A DNA stretch of 53,651 nucleotides from an uncultured Eubacterium sp. (lineage in GTDB: Bacteria > Bacillota > Clostridia > Lachnospirales > Lachnospiraceae). Every line of letters starts with the position of its first letter. Position 1 is the stretch's first letter. This document shows positions 25,741-33,689 of this stretch, piece by piece. The notes under the pieces were generated by a model. It was not told the DNA's origin and did not search any database. It saw nothing but the letters and a program-made list of their open reading frames with translations. The stretch is taken from contig CANDMI010000019.1 in NCBI GenBank assembly GCA_947385775.1, positions 1-53,651 on the forward strand, given 5' to 3'. The translations under genes and the position numbers were made by a program.

Positions 25741-27259
25741 CAGGCAGGGGAGTATTACGGTATTTGCAAGCCTGATGCTTATGATCATTGCGTCACTTCT
25801 TTTTACGCTGCTGGAATGCTCCCGTTACCTGATGTTGGGGATGATGTCTGTCTTAAACAGCCAGAGTGTGACAGAATCTGTGTTTGCGGAATACAATGTG
25901 CCCGCATATCAAAATTACCATTTGCTTTTGATGGACTGCGGCTACGGTTCCGGGCAATTGCAGATTTCAACGGTAAATGCCAGGATGCAGCAGCTGGGCC
26001 AGGAAAATCTGAATCCAACCGTATCTGGGTTTGGCAAATATAGTAATTTTTTGCAAATGGATGTTACAGACAGCGCCGTTTTGCGATATGAGCTGGTTAC
26101 AGACCAGGACGCTTCTATTTTACTGCAACAGATGTCCGAAGTCATCAAAAGCGATGCCGGGCTTGGGATACTGGAGGATGCGGCGGGGAAGATTTCAGAT
26201 ATCGCGGATTCTGTAAATAAGGGGAAGGAGGCCGATGATTATCTGGACGGCGCTCTGGAAACGATCGAGCAGGCACAGGAGGAGCAGCAGGTAGATGCGC
26301 ATGCAGAAAAATCGTTGAAAGCGAAAAGAAATGCGGGTTCAGTGGAAATGATGAGCTTGACGGGGAATGAAAATAATCCGATGGATGACATTAAAAGCGC
26401 AAAAAGCTCTCCGCTGCTTTCCCAGATATTTTCGGAAGGGCAAAAGATTTCGTCTAAGGAAATAAACCTGGCGGATTCTGTTTCGGAAAGAACGTTAAAT
26501 TCCGGGAATTATGAGAAAGAGCATTCCATTGGAGCGGCAAAAAAGGCAATGGCGATCCAATATCTGAAAAAGTATGCGGCAAACTTTTTAAAGAAGATCG
26601 AGCTTCCTCATGCGCTGGAGTATGAGCAGGAATATATTTTATTCGGAAAATCCTCCGATGAGGAAAATTTAAAAAAGATGGCTGGAAAGATGCTGCTTAT
26701 CCGTGAAGGAATCAATTTTGCTTATTTATTGAGCGATACTGTAAAGCGTGAGGAAGCATTTGCTATGGCGACTGTAATTGCGGCAGCCACTGGCATTCCA
26801 TTTGCCGCGCACGCGATTGAAATGGGAATTTTAGCTTCCTGGGCTTATGCGGAAAGCATTGCGGAGCTTCGTTCTTTATTTTCCGGCGAAAAAATAGCGG
26901 CATTTAAAACAGCGGAAAGCTGGACAGTTAGTCTTCCACAGGCGGCGGCTGTGCCATTTCAAACATCCATAAAGGCAAAGCAGGTTCAGTCTGGATTGGG
27001 CTATGAGGATTATTTGCAGGCGTTTTTTATTCTGGAAAATAAAAAGACAATTGGAATGCGGTTTGCAGATTTATTAGAAAAAAACATCCGGCTTTATTCT
27101 GGATATGAAACAGTGCAATTAGACTGTATGTCGACTGCAATGGAGACAGAGCATCGCTATCATGCGAAACAGGCTTTTTTAAGTTTTGTTTCTGTATCCA
27201 GATTGCCGAAGGCCGGATACAAGTACCAAAAAAAATATGAGTTTTCTTATTTAAAATAA
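25721..27259 (+). CDS. DUF5702-like tad locus membrane protein
   Basis: A 512-residue protein with one N-terminal membrane helix (ITVFASLMLMIIASLLFTLL, about residues 12-31) and a large outside domain. The start RQGSITVFASL resembles the TadE/TadG-type leaders (GSxTVxxA) that are handled by the pilus machine. I recall DUF5702 proteins in Lachnospiraceae tad loci with this layout. It overlaps the flp gene by 20 bp in another frame. A hydrophobic stretch near residues 345-375 may be a second membrane segment. Its 3' end is duplicated just downstream (27278-27301). Minor pseudopilin or assembly factor is an inference from context. Confidence 0.75.
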   Translation: MYQRRNSRQGSITVFASLMLMIIASLLFTLLECSRYLMLGMMSVLNSQSVTESVFAEYNVPAYQNYHLLLMDCGYGSGQLQISTVNARMQQLGQENLNPTVSGFGKYSNFLQMDVTDSAVLRYELVTDQDASILLQQMSEVIKSDAGLGILEDAAGKISDIADSVNKGKEADDYLDGALETIEQAQEEQQVDAHAEKSLKAKRNAGSVEMMSLTGNENNPMDDIKSAKSSPLLSQIFSEGQKISSKEINLADSVSERTLNSGNYEKEHSIGAAKKAMAIQYLKKYAANFLKKIELPHALEYEQEYILFGKSSDEENLKKMAGKMLLIREGINFAYLLSDTVKREEAFAMATVIAAATGIPFAAHAIEMGILASWAYAESIAELRSLFSGEKIAAFKTAESWTVSLPQAAAVPFQTSIKAKQVQSGLGYEDYLQAFFILENKKTIGMRFADLLEKNIRLYSGYETVQLDCMSTAMETEHRYHAKQAFLSFVSVSRLPKAGYKYQKKYEFSYLK

Positions 27260-27301
27260 GAATAGAGCTTACAAAAAATGAGTTTTCTTATTTAAAATAA
27301 G
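27237..27301 (+). repeat. Direct repeat of a gene 3' end, each with a small palindrome
   Basis: A perfect 24-bp sequence, ATGAGTTTTCTTATTTAAAA followed by TAAG, occurs at 27237-27260 and at 27278-27301. The first copy encodes the last six codons and the stop of the DUF5702-like gene. Each copy contains CTTATTTAAAATAAG, a perfect 7-bp stem with a 1-nt centre. It may be a weak attenuator, or simply a local duplication. Confidence 0.85.
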
Positions 27302-27337
27302 GGAAGAGACTACAAGTAAAAAGGCAGGTGTATTGGG

Positions 27338-28249
27338 ATGTCTCTCTTGGATAGTTATAAAAAGGATATAAAAATGCTTAATGTCTACAAAAGCAGCATA
27401 AGATTTCTCTCTGTCAAAAAAATAAAAATCACCCGATCAAATGGTACATCGATGTCCAGGGAGACATCCCAATACGCCTGCCGGAAAGGGTCGCTGACGG
27501 TAGAAGCTGCGTTTATCATTCCTTTTTTTGCCTGTTTTCTTGTTTTTATTTTATATCTTTTCAGGATACTTCAAGTGCAGACAGCAGTTGCACAATCTTT
27601 ACAGTATACAGGCAGGCGAATGGCGGCAGAATATTGTATTCAGGAAACTGATGAAGAGGGGGAGAATACGGATTTCAATGCGGTTGGAGGATTGCTAAAA
27701 GCGCAGCTTTATTTCCAAAAGCAATTAAAAAAGCAAAGCTGTCCCACGCAGTATGTAAGTTTTGGACTATCCGGGATACTTTTGTCAAAATCAGATCTGT
27801 CTGGAAATTACGTGGAGTTAAAAGCCGTATATAAAATGAAGCTTCCGGTTGGCCTGCTTGGGAAGTTCCAGTATCGGATCGCGCAGGGAGTAAAATGCAG
27901 GAAGTGGACAGGGTATCAGCCAGGGGAAAACGAAAACGCAGATGAGCAATGGTTGTACTACACAGAGCACGGGACCGTGTACCACGCGAGCAGGACATGC
28001 AGCCATTTAGATTTATCCATCCAGGGCATTCCTTATGAGCAGGCGGCTCAAAAGCGTAATCATAGTGGCGGCAAATATTATCCATGCGAAAAGTGCGGCG
28101 GCGCGGATGCAGGAGGGATGGTATATATTACAAATTATGGGAATAGGTACCATACCGGGCTGTCATGCAGCGGGCTGAAACGAAAAATCTACATGATTCG
28201 AAGGTCAAAGGCTACGGATAAGCGTATGTGTAAAAAGTGTGGGAATTGA
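27338..28249 (+). CDS. TadE-like protein with a duplicated Cys/His tail
   Basis: A 303-residue protein. After about 45 basic residues comes the TadE-type motif GSLTVEAAFIIPFFACFL and a membrane helix (about residues 50-72), then an outside domain. The C-terminal 90 residues hold two copies of a small Cys/His module. Copy one: TEHGTVYHASRTCSHLDL, then YYPCEKCGG. Copy two: TNYGNRYHTGLSCSGLKR, then MCKKCGN. This VYxTxxGxxYHxxxC...CxxC pattern resembles short metal-binding modules I recall at the ends of other secreted clostridial proteins. Zinc binding is inferred. It is a probable minor pilin or tip/anchor component. Confidence 0.78.
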   Translation: MSLLDSYKKDIKMLNVYKSSIRFLSVKKIKITRSNGTSMSRETSQYACRKGSLTVEAAFIIPFFACFLVFILYLFRILQVQTAVAQSLQYTGRRMAAEYCIQETDEEGENTDFNAVGGLLKAQLYFQKQLKKQSCPTQYVSFGLSGILLSKSDLSGNYVELKAVYKMKLPVGLLGKFQYRIAQGVKCRKWTGYQPGENENADEQWLYYTEHGTVYHASRTCSHLDLSIQGIPYEQAAQKRNHSGGKYYPCEKCGGADAGGMVYITNYGNRYHTGLSCSGLKRKIYMIRRSKATDKRMCKKCGN

Positions 28250-28322
28250 TTTAAATGGAAACTATATAAGAAAAAAATGTGGAAAAACATTTTAATTTTG
28301 GAAAAGAAAGTGGAAAACGGAT

Positions 28323-28748
28323 ATGTTACAACAGACAATTGTATTAATTATGCTTGCGGCTTGCAGTAGAGAGGACATTTTGCATCGCAGGATTTATCTT
28401 CGATGGCTGATGTATTTTACGATAGCCGGGATTTTATGCTTTCTGGCTTTTACAAAACAGCCTTTGATCATGCTTTTATTTGGGATAGCTCCGGGGGTGG
28501 CGGTATTTTTGTATTCCGGTCTGTCCCGTGGGAGCATCGGGCAGGGGGATGGAATCCTTTTGATGGCGCTGGGGATTTATTTAGGGGCTGCGGCGGCTGT
28601 GCGGATTTTTTTGTACGCGGTATTTATTTCTGCGTTTTATGCCATTTATTTGTATTTTGGAAAAAAGAAACGAAAGGAATATGAAATGCCATTTGTGCCG
28701 TTTTTATTGGTGGCGTTTCTGGCAGATATATTATTAAGGGAGTGGTGA
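28323..28748 (+). CDS. Second prepilin peptidase (A24 family)
   Basis: A 141-residue polytopic membrane protein. The first catalytic Asp lies in CSREDILHRRI and the second in GSIGQGDGILLMALG (GxGD). Helices occupy about residues 23-45, 48-63, 75-105 and 122-137. It is shorter than the first peptidase and shares little sequence with it, so the two may cut different substrates: the Flp pilin versus the TadE-like proteins beside this gene. The ATG at 28323 has only a weak purine-rich leader. It precedes the small TadE-like gene by 4 bp. Confidence 0.82.
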   Translation: MLQQTIVLIMLAACSREDILHRRIYLRWLMYFTIAGILCFLAFTKQPLIMLLFGIAPGVAVFLYSGLSRGSIGQGDGILLMALGIYLGAAAAVRIFLYAVFISAFYAIYLYFGKKKRKEYEMPFVPFLLVAFLADILLREW

Positions 28749-28752
28749 GTGT

Positions 28753-29019
28753 ATGAAAAATAGATTTGGCTATAAAAAGAGGAAATTAAAAAAATGCAGG
28801 CAAAAGCGATCCGAAAGGAAAGCTGTGAAAGGAGCCTTTACAGTGGAAGCGGCTTTTGTTGTCCCTGTTTTTTTGCTTATGACGTTAGGCGGAATAAACC
28901 TGGGATACCGGCTTTTTCAGGAGGCAAGGTCTGCTTGCGAAATACATAAAGATATCAAAGAATTTGACCCGGTATCGGTTGTGCGGAATTTAACGTTTGT
29001 AAAAGGGCAGGCTTCGTAG
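28753..29019 (+). CDS. Small TadE-like pseudopilin
   Basis: An 88-residue protein with a very basic leader of about 27 residues, then GAFTVEAAFVVPVFLLMTL, a TadE-like processing motif and membrane helix. A short tail follows (EIHKDIKEFDPVSVVRN). The GxFTVEAAF element is the same as in the larger TadE-like protein upstream. It is a likely minor pilin cut by one of the two peptidases. GAGTG lies just before the ATG. Confidence 0.8.
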   Translation: MKNRFGYKKRKLKKCRQKRSERKAVKGAFTVEAAFVVPVFLLMTLGGINLGYRLFQEARSACEIHKDIKEFDPVSVVRNLTFVKGQAS

Positions 29020-29077
29020 AGTCTTGAAGTCCTATGGGCGCTTGTAAAGAGTTTAAATCCAGGAAAAGAGGGGAAAA

Positions 29078-30580
29078 ATGGTAAAAAAAGTAGAGTTCAG
29101 CCGCAGTATGAACCAGTGCAGCTTGATCATTACAGCAGAAGAAAACAGCGAGATTGAAAACGACAGTATCGAAATGTTTCGGTATCAAAAGATTCCATGC
29201 TTTTTAAATTTTCATATGCAAAAAAAGGACAATGCCATACAGTTTTCTTATGATATAACAGGAATGCAGTCTTTAAAACAAGCTTTAGATTCTCAATCGT
29301 TAAATTACAAGCTTTTAAAGATGATCTTAAATTGCTTTGACCAGGCCTGCATTCAGGCGGCTCAATATATGCTGACAGAAAATGATATCGCGCTGCTTCC
29401 AGAATTACTTTATTTGAATATGGATTCAAATGAGGCGCTTTTTTGCTACCTGCCGGGCAACCAGATCCATATCTGCGTCCAGTTTAAAAAATTTATGGAA
29501 TACTTAATGCGCCATTTAGACCATAAAGACAAGCAGGCCGTACAGCTTGTTTATGGCGTATACCAACAGGTTTCAGAAGAAAAAAGCGCACTGCATTTTG
29601 TATTGCAGAATGCGGAAAGTGAATGGGAGAAATTGATAAATGGGAATGAGAGGGAAAAAGAAGGACAAAAATCTGGACTGAATGTGCAAAATGGATATGG
29701 GGTCAGGGGAGATTGCCGGATAAAAAATAGAGTGTTAGACGATCGGGGATCAGAAAATGAAACAATAAAAAATGAGATATTAAAAAATAGGATATCAAAA
29801 AATGAAACAATAAAAAATGAGATATTAAAAAATGAAAGATCGAGAAATAATGATAACGAGAATGGCGAATTCGAAGAGGAAGGATTTTGGAAGGAACAAA
29901 ACGGCGAAGTATATAAAAAAGATAGAAGAGCGCTGCAAAAGAAAGGTATAGAGAAAAAGAGGTTAATAAAAAAGAAAGAGGACGGTGTTTGGAAAGAAAA
30001 TTGGATGGAAAAGGACGCTGTGAAAAAAGCGGGCGCAGAAGGAAAGAGAATTGAAAAAGGGGAGATAAAGAAAGGGGAGATAAAAAAAGGTAAGATAAGG
30101 AAAAATGCGACAGAAAAAAAGAATATGGACGGAAAAACAACAAAAACGAAGCTTATAAATTTTTTCCGTAAAAAAATATATACCGACAGCTATCAGAAAA
30201 TGGAAGATGAGGCGTTTTTCGGGGCGCGTACGCAGGAATCGGCAGAATATGGGATGGATGCGTTAAAAGCGCAGGAAACAGATGTATTACAAAATAAGTT
30301 TATTTATCAGGGCTTAGATCGAAACAGGGATTTTTCATGCTTAAGCGGGAAAAAGGTTTTAGGCAGCAGTAAGGAATATGCGGATATTTGCATTCCGCTG
30401 CCGATGATAAGCAAGGTGCATGCGAGAATCGAAGTCAATGAAAAAGGTACATTTCTGGAAGATATGAATACGGCTAATGGAACGCAGGTAAATGGGGAAA
30501 CATTAAAATACAGAGAAAAACGCATTTTAAAAAAGGGAGATATGATCAGCCTTGCTGGTGAAAACTATCATTATTGTTGA
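29078..30580 (+). CDS. DUF6382-like protein with C-terminal FHA domain
   Basis: A 500-residue cytosolic protein. Residues 1-180 look like the DUF6382 domain I recall at tad loci (FSYDITGMQSLKQAL near 49). Residues 190-370 are a charged low-complexity linker with repeated NETIKNEILKN units and many Lys/Glu. Residues 415-500 are an FHA domain that binds phosphothreonine: KVLGSSKEYADICIP, ISKVHARIEV and DMNTANGTQVNG carry the expected Gly, Ser, His and Asn. It suggests that a Ser/Thr kinase controls pilus assembly, though none is encoded here. It overlaps the rhomboid frame by a few bases. Confidence 0.85.
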   Translation: MVKKVEFSRSMNQCSLIITAEENSEIENDSIEMFRYQKIPCFLNFHMQKKDNAIQFSYDITGMQSLKQALDSQSLNYKLLKMILNCFDQACIQAAQYMLTENDIALLPELLYLNMDSNEALFCYLPGNQIHICVQFKKFMEYLMRHLDHKDKQAVQLVYGVYQQVSEEKSALHFVLQNAESEWEKLINGNEREKEGQKSGLNVQNGYGVRGDCRIKNRVLDDRGSENETIKNEILKNRISKNETIKNEILKNERSRNNDNENGEFEEEGFWKEQNGEVYKKDRRALQKKGIEKKRLIKKKEDGVWKENWMEKDAVKKAGAEGKRIEKGEIKKGEIKKGKIRKNATEKKNMDGKTTKTKLINFFRKKIYTDSYQKMEDEAFFGARTQESAEYGMDALKAQETDVLQNKFIYQGLDRNRDFSCLSGKKVLGSSKEYADICIPLPMISKVHARIEVNEKGTFLEDMNTANGTQVNGETLKYREKRILKKGDMISLAGENYHYC

Positions 30581-31290
30581 CGACGCTTAACGGATTGCAA
30601 TCCAGCTATCCGTATGGTATGATAAATCACATGGATGATATTAAAAATCAGGATAAAGAGAATCAGGATAAAAAAAATCAGGATAATAGGAAAAAAACGC
30701 CGGTTGTTACGATCTTGCTTATTGTTTTAAACGTATGCATATGGGCGGCGCTGGATTTTTTTGGAGATACGCAGAGTGCGGTTTATATTGCCTCTTACGG
30801 CGGCTTATATCCGACGCTTGTACTGGAAGGGGAATGGTACAGGCTTTTTACAGCGGCGTTTTTGCATTTTGGCGCAGAGCATCTGGCAAATAATATGATT
30901 TTGCTTGGGGCGGCGGGAAGCAAGCTGGAGCAGGTCGCAGGTTCTTTGAAATATCTGCTTATTTATATTGGGGCGGGTTTAGCCGGAAATTTGTTGTCAC
31001 TTTTTATTATGCTGTATACAAAAGATTACGCGGTCTGCGCAGGCGCTTCCGGAGCTGTCTTTGGCATTATAGGCGCGCTGCTTTGGACTGTGATTAAAAA
31101 CCGCGGCAGGCTGGAGGAGCTTACTGTAAAAGGGCTGCTTTTCATGCTGGCGTTAAGCTTTTATAATGGCGTTACGGCAGAAGGAATAGACAACTGGGCG
31201 CACCTTGGAGGGGCGATTGGCGGATTTTTCCTGTGTATGCTTTTTTATAGGACGAAAAGGCGGCGGTTTTACAAAACAAGCTTGAAATAA
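30574..31290 (+). CDS. Rhomboid family intramembrane serine protease
   Basis: An integral membrane protease. The catalytic Ser is in GASGAVFGIIGALL and the His in NWAHLGGAIGGFF (about residues 159 and 210 from the TTG start). The HFGAEHLANNMI segment that precedes them is also typical. Six or so hydrophobic helices are visible, which fits. The start is unclear: TTG at 30574 overlaps the FHA gene, while ATG at 30619 or 30631 would drop a short N-terminus. The leader holds a small KNQDKENQDKKNQD repeat. As the last gene of the tad operon it may process pilus or anchor proteins, but rhomboids are also common outside tad loci. Confidence 0.88.
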   Translation: MLTTLNGLQSSYPYGMINHMDDIKNQDKENQDKKNQDNRKKTPVVTILLIVLNVCIWAALDFFGDTQSAVYIASYGGLYPTLVLEGEWYRLFTAAFLHFGAEHLANNMILLGAAGSKLEQVAGSLKYLLIYIGAGLAGNLLSLFIMLYTKDYAVCAGASGAVFGIIGALLWTVIKNRGRLEELTVKGLLFMLALSFYNGVTAEGIDNWAHLGGAIGGFFLCMLFYRTKRRRFYKTSLK

Positions 31291-31310
31291 TTGGGAAAAG
31301 TTTATATACT
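31282..31310 (+). promoter_or_regulatory. Sigma-A promoter for the flavodoxin/SCP2 gene
   Basis: TTGAAA (31282-31287) and TATACT (31305-31310) are 17 bp apart. The -35 overlaps the last codons of the rhomboid gene, so transcription is renewed here. Confidence 0.7.
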
Positions 31311-31348
31311 AAGGAAAGAAGGCAGTATAAACAAATGAAAGGTAAATT

Positions 31349-32344
31349 ATGAGAGTAAATATTTATTATGGCGGAAGGGGCGTTTTGGACGATCCTACTT
31401 TATATGTCATAAATAAAATGCAGGAAGTGCTCGAAGAGCTGCGGGTTAATGTGGAGCGATATAATATTTTTGAGCAAAAAAACAGCATTGCGACTCTGCC
31501 ACAGACGATCAAGGACGCGGAAGGGATTATTTTGGCGACGACTGTGGAGTGGCTTGGGATCGGCGGGTTTATGCAGCAGTTCTTAGATGCGTGCTGGTTA
31601 TATGGGGATAAAGAAAAAATTAGCCAGACTTATATGCAGCCAGTCGTGATGTCTACAACCTATGGAGAGCGTGAAGGGGAGATTACATTGGCAAATGCCT
31701 GGGAAATATTAGGTGGGCTGCCTTGCCCTGGGCTGTGCGGATATGTGGCGGATCTTCTGTCCTTCGAGATGAACGAGGATTATTCCGTGATTATCGAAAA
31801 AAAAGCGGAAAATTTATACCGTACCATTACGCAAAAAATGAAAACGCTTCCTACAAGTAACCAGGCGGTTACAAAAACGGTGCTGCGCACCCAGGATCTG
31901 GGTCTTACGCCGCAGGAAAGCGAGCAGCTGTCCAAATATGTTTCCGATGATACGTACGTAAAGAAGCAAAAAGAAGATATTGAAGAACTGGCGAATAAGT
32001 TTAAAGGGCTGTTGGATAAAACTGAGGAGGTGGTGGATGACACTTCTTTCATTGCGGATTTTGAAAGCCATTTTAAGCCTCAGACAGATTTTAAAGCCAG
32101 ATATCTGTTCATTATTGAAGGAATGAAAAAACCGCTGACGATAGACGTAAACCAGAGTGAGCTTATGTGCAGTTATGAAAAGAAAAATGACGTTGACGTT
32201 TACGCGAAAATGTCCACGGATGTTTTAGAGCGAATTATAGCAGGGAAAATGACATTCCAAAGGGCGTTTATGACAGGGGAGCTTACCGCGAAGGGAAATT
32301 TTAAAACGCTGCGTATGCTGGATGACATATTTGCGTTTGATTAG
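31349..32344 (+). CDS. Flavodoxin-like / SCP2 sterol-binding fusion protein
   Basis: A 331-residue soluble protein. Residues 1-165 look like an NAD(P)H-dependent FMN reductase or flavodoxin-like fold (INIYYGGRG-like first strand, GIILATTVEWLGIGGFMQQF at about 54, VMSTTYGEREG near 100). Residues about 225-331 are an SCP2-type lipid-binding domain (FIIEGMKKPLTIDV; IIAGKMTFQRAFMTGELTAKG). The pairing suggests redox chemistry on a bound hydrophobic ligand, but the substrate is unknown. It has its own promoter. It converges with the histidine kinase gene; an imperfect hairpin (CCACACACATA with TATGTGCGTGG) lies between their ends. Confidence 0.82.
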   Translation: MRVNIYYGGRGVLDDPTLYVINKMQEVLEELRVNVERYNIFEQKNSIATLPQTIKDAEGIILATTVEWLGIGGFMQQFLDACWLYGDKEKISQTYMQPVVMSTTYGEREGEITLANAWEILGGLPCPGLCGYVADLLSFEMNEDYSVIIEKKAENLYRTITQKMKTLPTSNQAVTKTVLRTQDLGLTPQESEQLSKYVSDDTYVKKQKEDIEELANKFKGLLDKTEEVVDDTSFIADFESHFKPQTDFKARYLFIIEGMKKPLTIDVNQSELMCSYEKKNDVDVYAKMSTDVLERIIAGKMTFQRAFMTGELTAKGNFKTLRMLDDIFAFD

Positions 32345-32457
32345 CTTCATTAAGGAAAAAGGAAGCGGAGAGCCTGCTGCCCACCCCGTCTTTCCACACA
32401 CATAAAAAGTCAGTTTCGCAAGATGCATATGTGCGTGGATGGGCTGTGCTTTCGCGG

Positions 32458-33093
32458 TTAAGGCATTGGCAGACAGATGGTAAATGTGCAGCCGGAAGCT
32501 GGATGGTTTACAAGCTCAAGAAATCCATGATGGCATTCTACGATATGCTTTGTGATCGCAAGCCCTAAACCAGTGCCATGCTGTTTGGAAGTTGTAAACA
32601 GATCAAAAACGGTATCCTTTAGCTTTTCAGGAATACCGCCGCCGCGGTCAGTAATGGAGATCAAGACCCTGGAATCTTCCGTGCGGGTGTGGATAGTGAC
32701 TGTGCCAAAGCCGTTTTGCGCTTCCGCCGAATTTTTCATCAGGTTTAAAATTGCCTGACGAAGCTTGGTGCTGTCGGCATTTACGATCGGATTTTGTCCG
32801 CATAGCCGCAAATCCCATTGCAGCTTTGGAAAAGTATCTTTCATGCACTGGCAGAGCTTGTTTATAATGGCGTTTATGTCTACGGGTTCGATTTGGAGCT
32901 GGTCGGTATTGCCGGCTGTGGATATTTCAAGCACCATCTTTTTTAGATACGCGGTTTCACTTTTGATATTTTCCCAATACGGCTCGGTTTGCAGGGTGGG
33001 GCATTTTTTATCCATGAGCTGTATGGAGCTGTTGATCAGCGTTACCGTATTTTTGATTTCATGAAAAATGTGCTGGTAATCCAAAGTATTCAT
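32458..33093 (-). CDS. Orphan sensor-less histidine kinase
   Basis: A 211-residue cytosolic kinase made only of the dimerisation and ATPase parts. The phospho-accepting His11 is in FHEIKNTVTLINSSIQLM. The N box reads AILNLMKNSAEA, the G1 box DRGGGIP, the F box FDLFTTSK and the G2 box GTGLGLAI. No membrane helix, PAS or HAMP domain is present, and no response regulator gene is adjacent. It may take a signal from a protein partner, as some sporulation kinases do. AAGGAGATG lies upstream of the ATG at 33093. It is divergent from the HIT gene. Confidence 0.88.
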   Translation of the reverse strand: MNTLDYQHIFHEIKNTVTLINSSIQLMDKKCPTLQTEPYWENIKSETAYLKKMVLEISTAGNTDQLQIEPVDINAIINKLCQCMKDTFPKLQWDLRLCGQNPIVNADSTKLRQAILNLMKNSAEAQNGFGTVTIHTRTEDSRVLISITDRGGGIPEKLKDTVFDLFTTSKQHGTGLGLAITKHIVECHHGFLELVNHPASGCTFTICLPMP

Positions 33094-33180
33094 AAATATA
33101 CATCTCCTTGCGATTGTATGATATGAGTAAATTGTAGCATTTCATGAAATAATAAACAATTATCCAAAAGGAGTATAAAA

Positions 33181-33603
33181 ATGAGAGACGAAAACTGTAT
33201 TTTTTGTAAAATTATTGAAGGAAAGATCCCATCCAGGACGATTTATGAGGATGAGGATTTTAAAGTGATCCTGGACGCGAATCCGGCTTCAAAAGGGCAT
33301 GCGTTGATCCTGCCAAAAAATCATTATGCAAACGTATACGAGATTGACGAGGAAATATTTGCAAAAGCGGCAAAGCTTGCGAAAAAATTAACCGCCCATA
33401 TGACAAAGAAATTGGGCTGCGATGGATTTAACCTGCTGCAAAATAACGGGGAGGTTGCCGGGCAGACGGTATTCCATTTCCACATGCATTTAATTCCGCG
33501 CTACAAGTCGATGAAAAATAATGACTTGTTAAATTGGACGCATTTAGAGCTTACGGATTCACAGCAGGATGAGATTTGTGAGAAATTAAAATGTGAGTTT
33601 TGA
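33181..33603 (+). CDS. HIT family (histidine triad) protein
   Basis: A 140-residue nucleotide hydrolase or transferase of the HIT superfamily. The start CIFCKIIEGKIPSRTIYED is typical of the Hint-like bacterial branch, and the triad HFHMHLIPRY lies near residue 98. It would act on purine nucleoside phosphoramidates or related substrates in the cytosol. AAAAGGAG lies before the ATG. A strong bidirectional terminator separates it from the convergent murG. Confidence 0.93.
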   Translation: MRDENCIFCKIIEGKIPSRTIYEDEDFKVILDANPASKGHALILPKNHYANVYEIDEEIFAKAAKLAKKLTAHMTKKLGCDGFNLLQNNGEVAGQTVFHFHMHLIPRYKSMKNNDLLNWTHLELTDSQQDEICEKLKCEF

Positions 33604-33638
33604 TAAAATAAGATTTTGACTAAATGAGATTTAGATAT

Positions 33639-33680
33639 GCTGCCATGAGGCTTTATTAACATTTTTCATGGCAGCTTTTA
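33639..33680. terminator. Bidirectional terminator between the HIT gene and murG
   Basis: GCTGCCATGA (33639-33648) and TCATGGCAGC (33666-33675) form a perfect 10-bp stem with a 17-nt loop, followed by TTTTATAAAAA. On the other strand the stem is preceded by loop A/T tracts, so it may serve both convergent genes. Confidence 0.8.
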
Positions 33681-33689
33681 TAAAAATCT

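Noticed and set aside
29095-29106. GTTCAGCC at the start of the FHA gene as another copy of the repeat end
   Set aside because: Only eight bases match and they are coding; no inverted partner is nearby.
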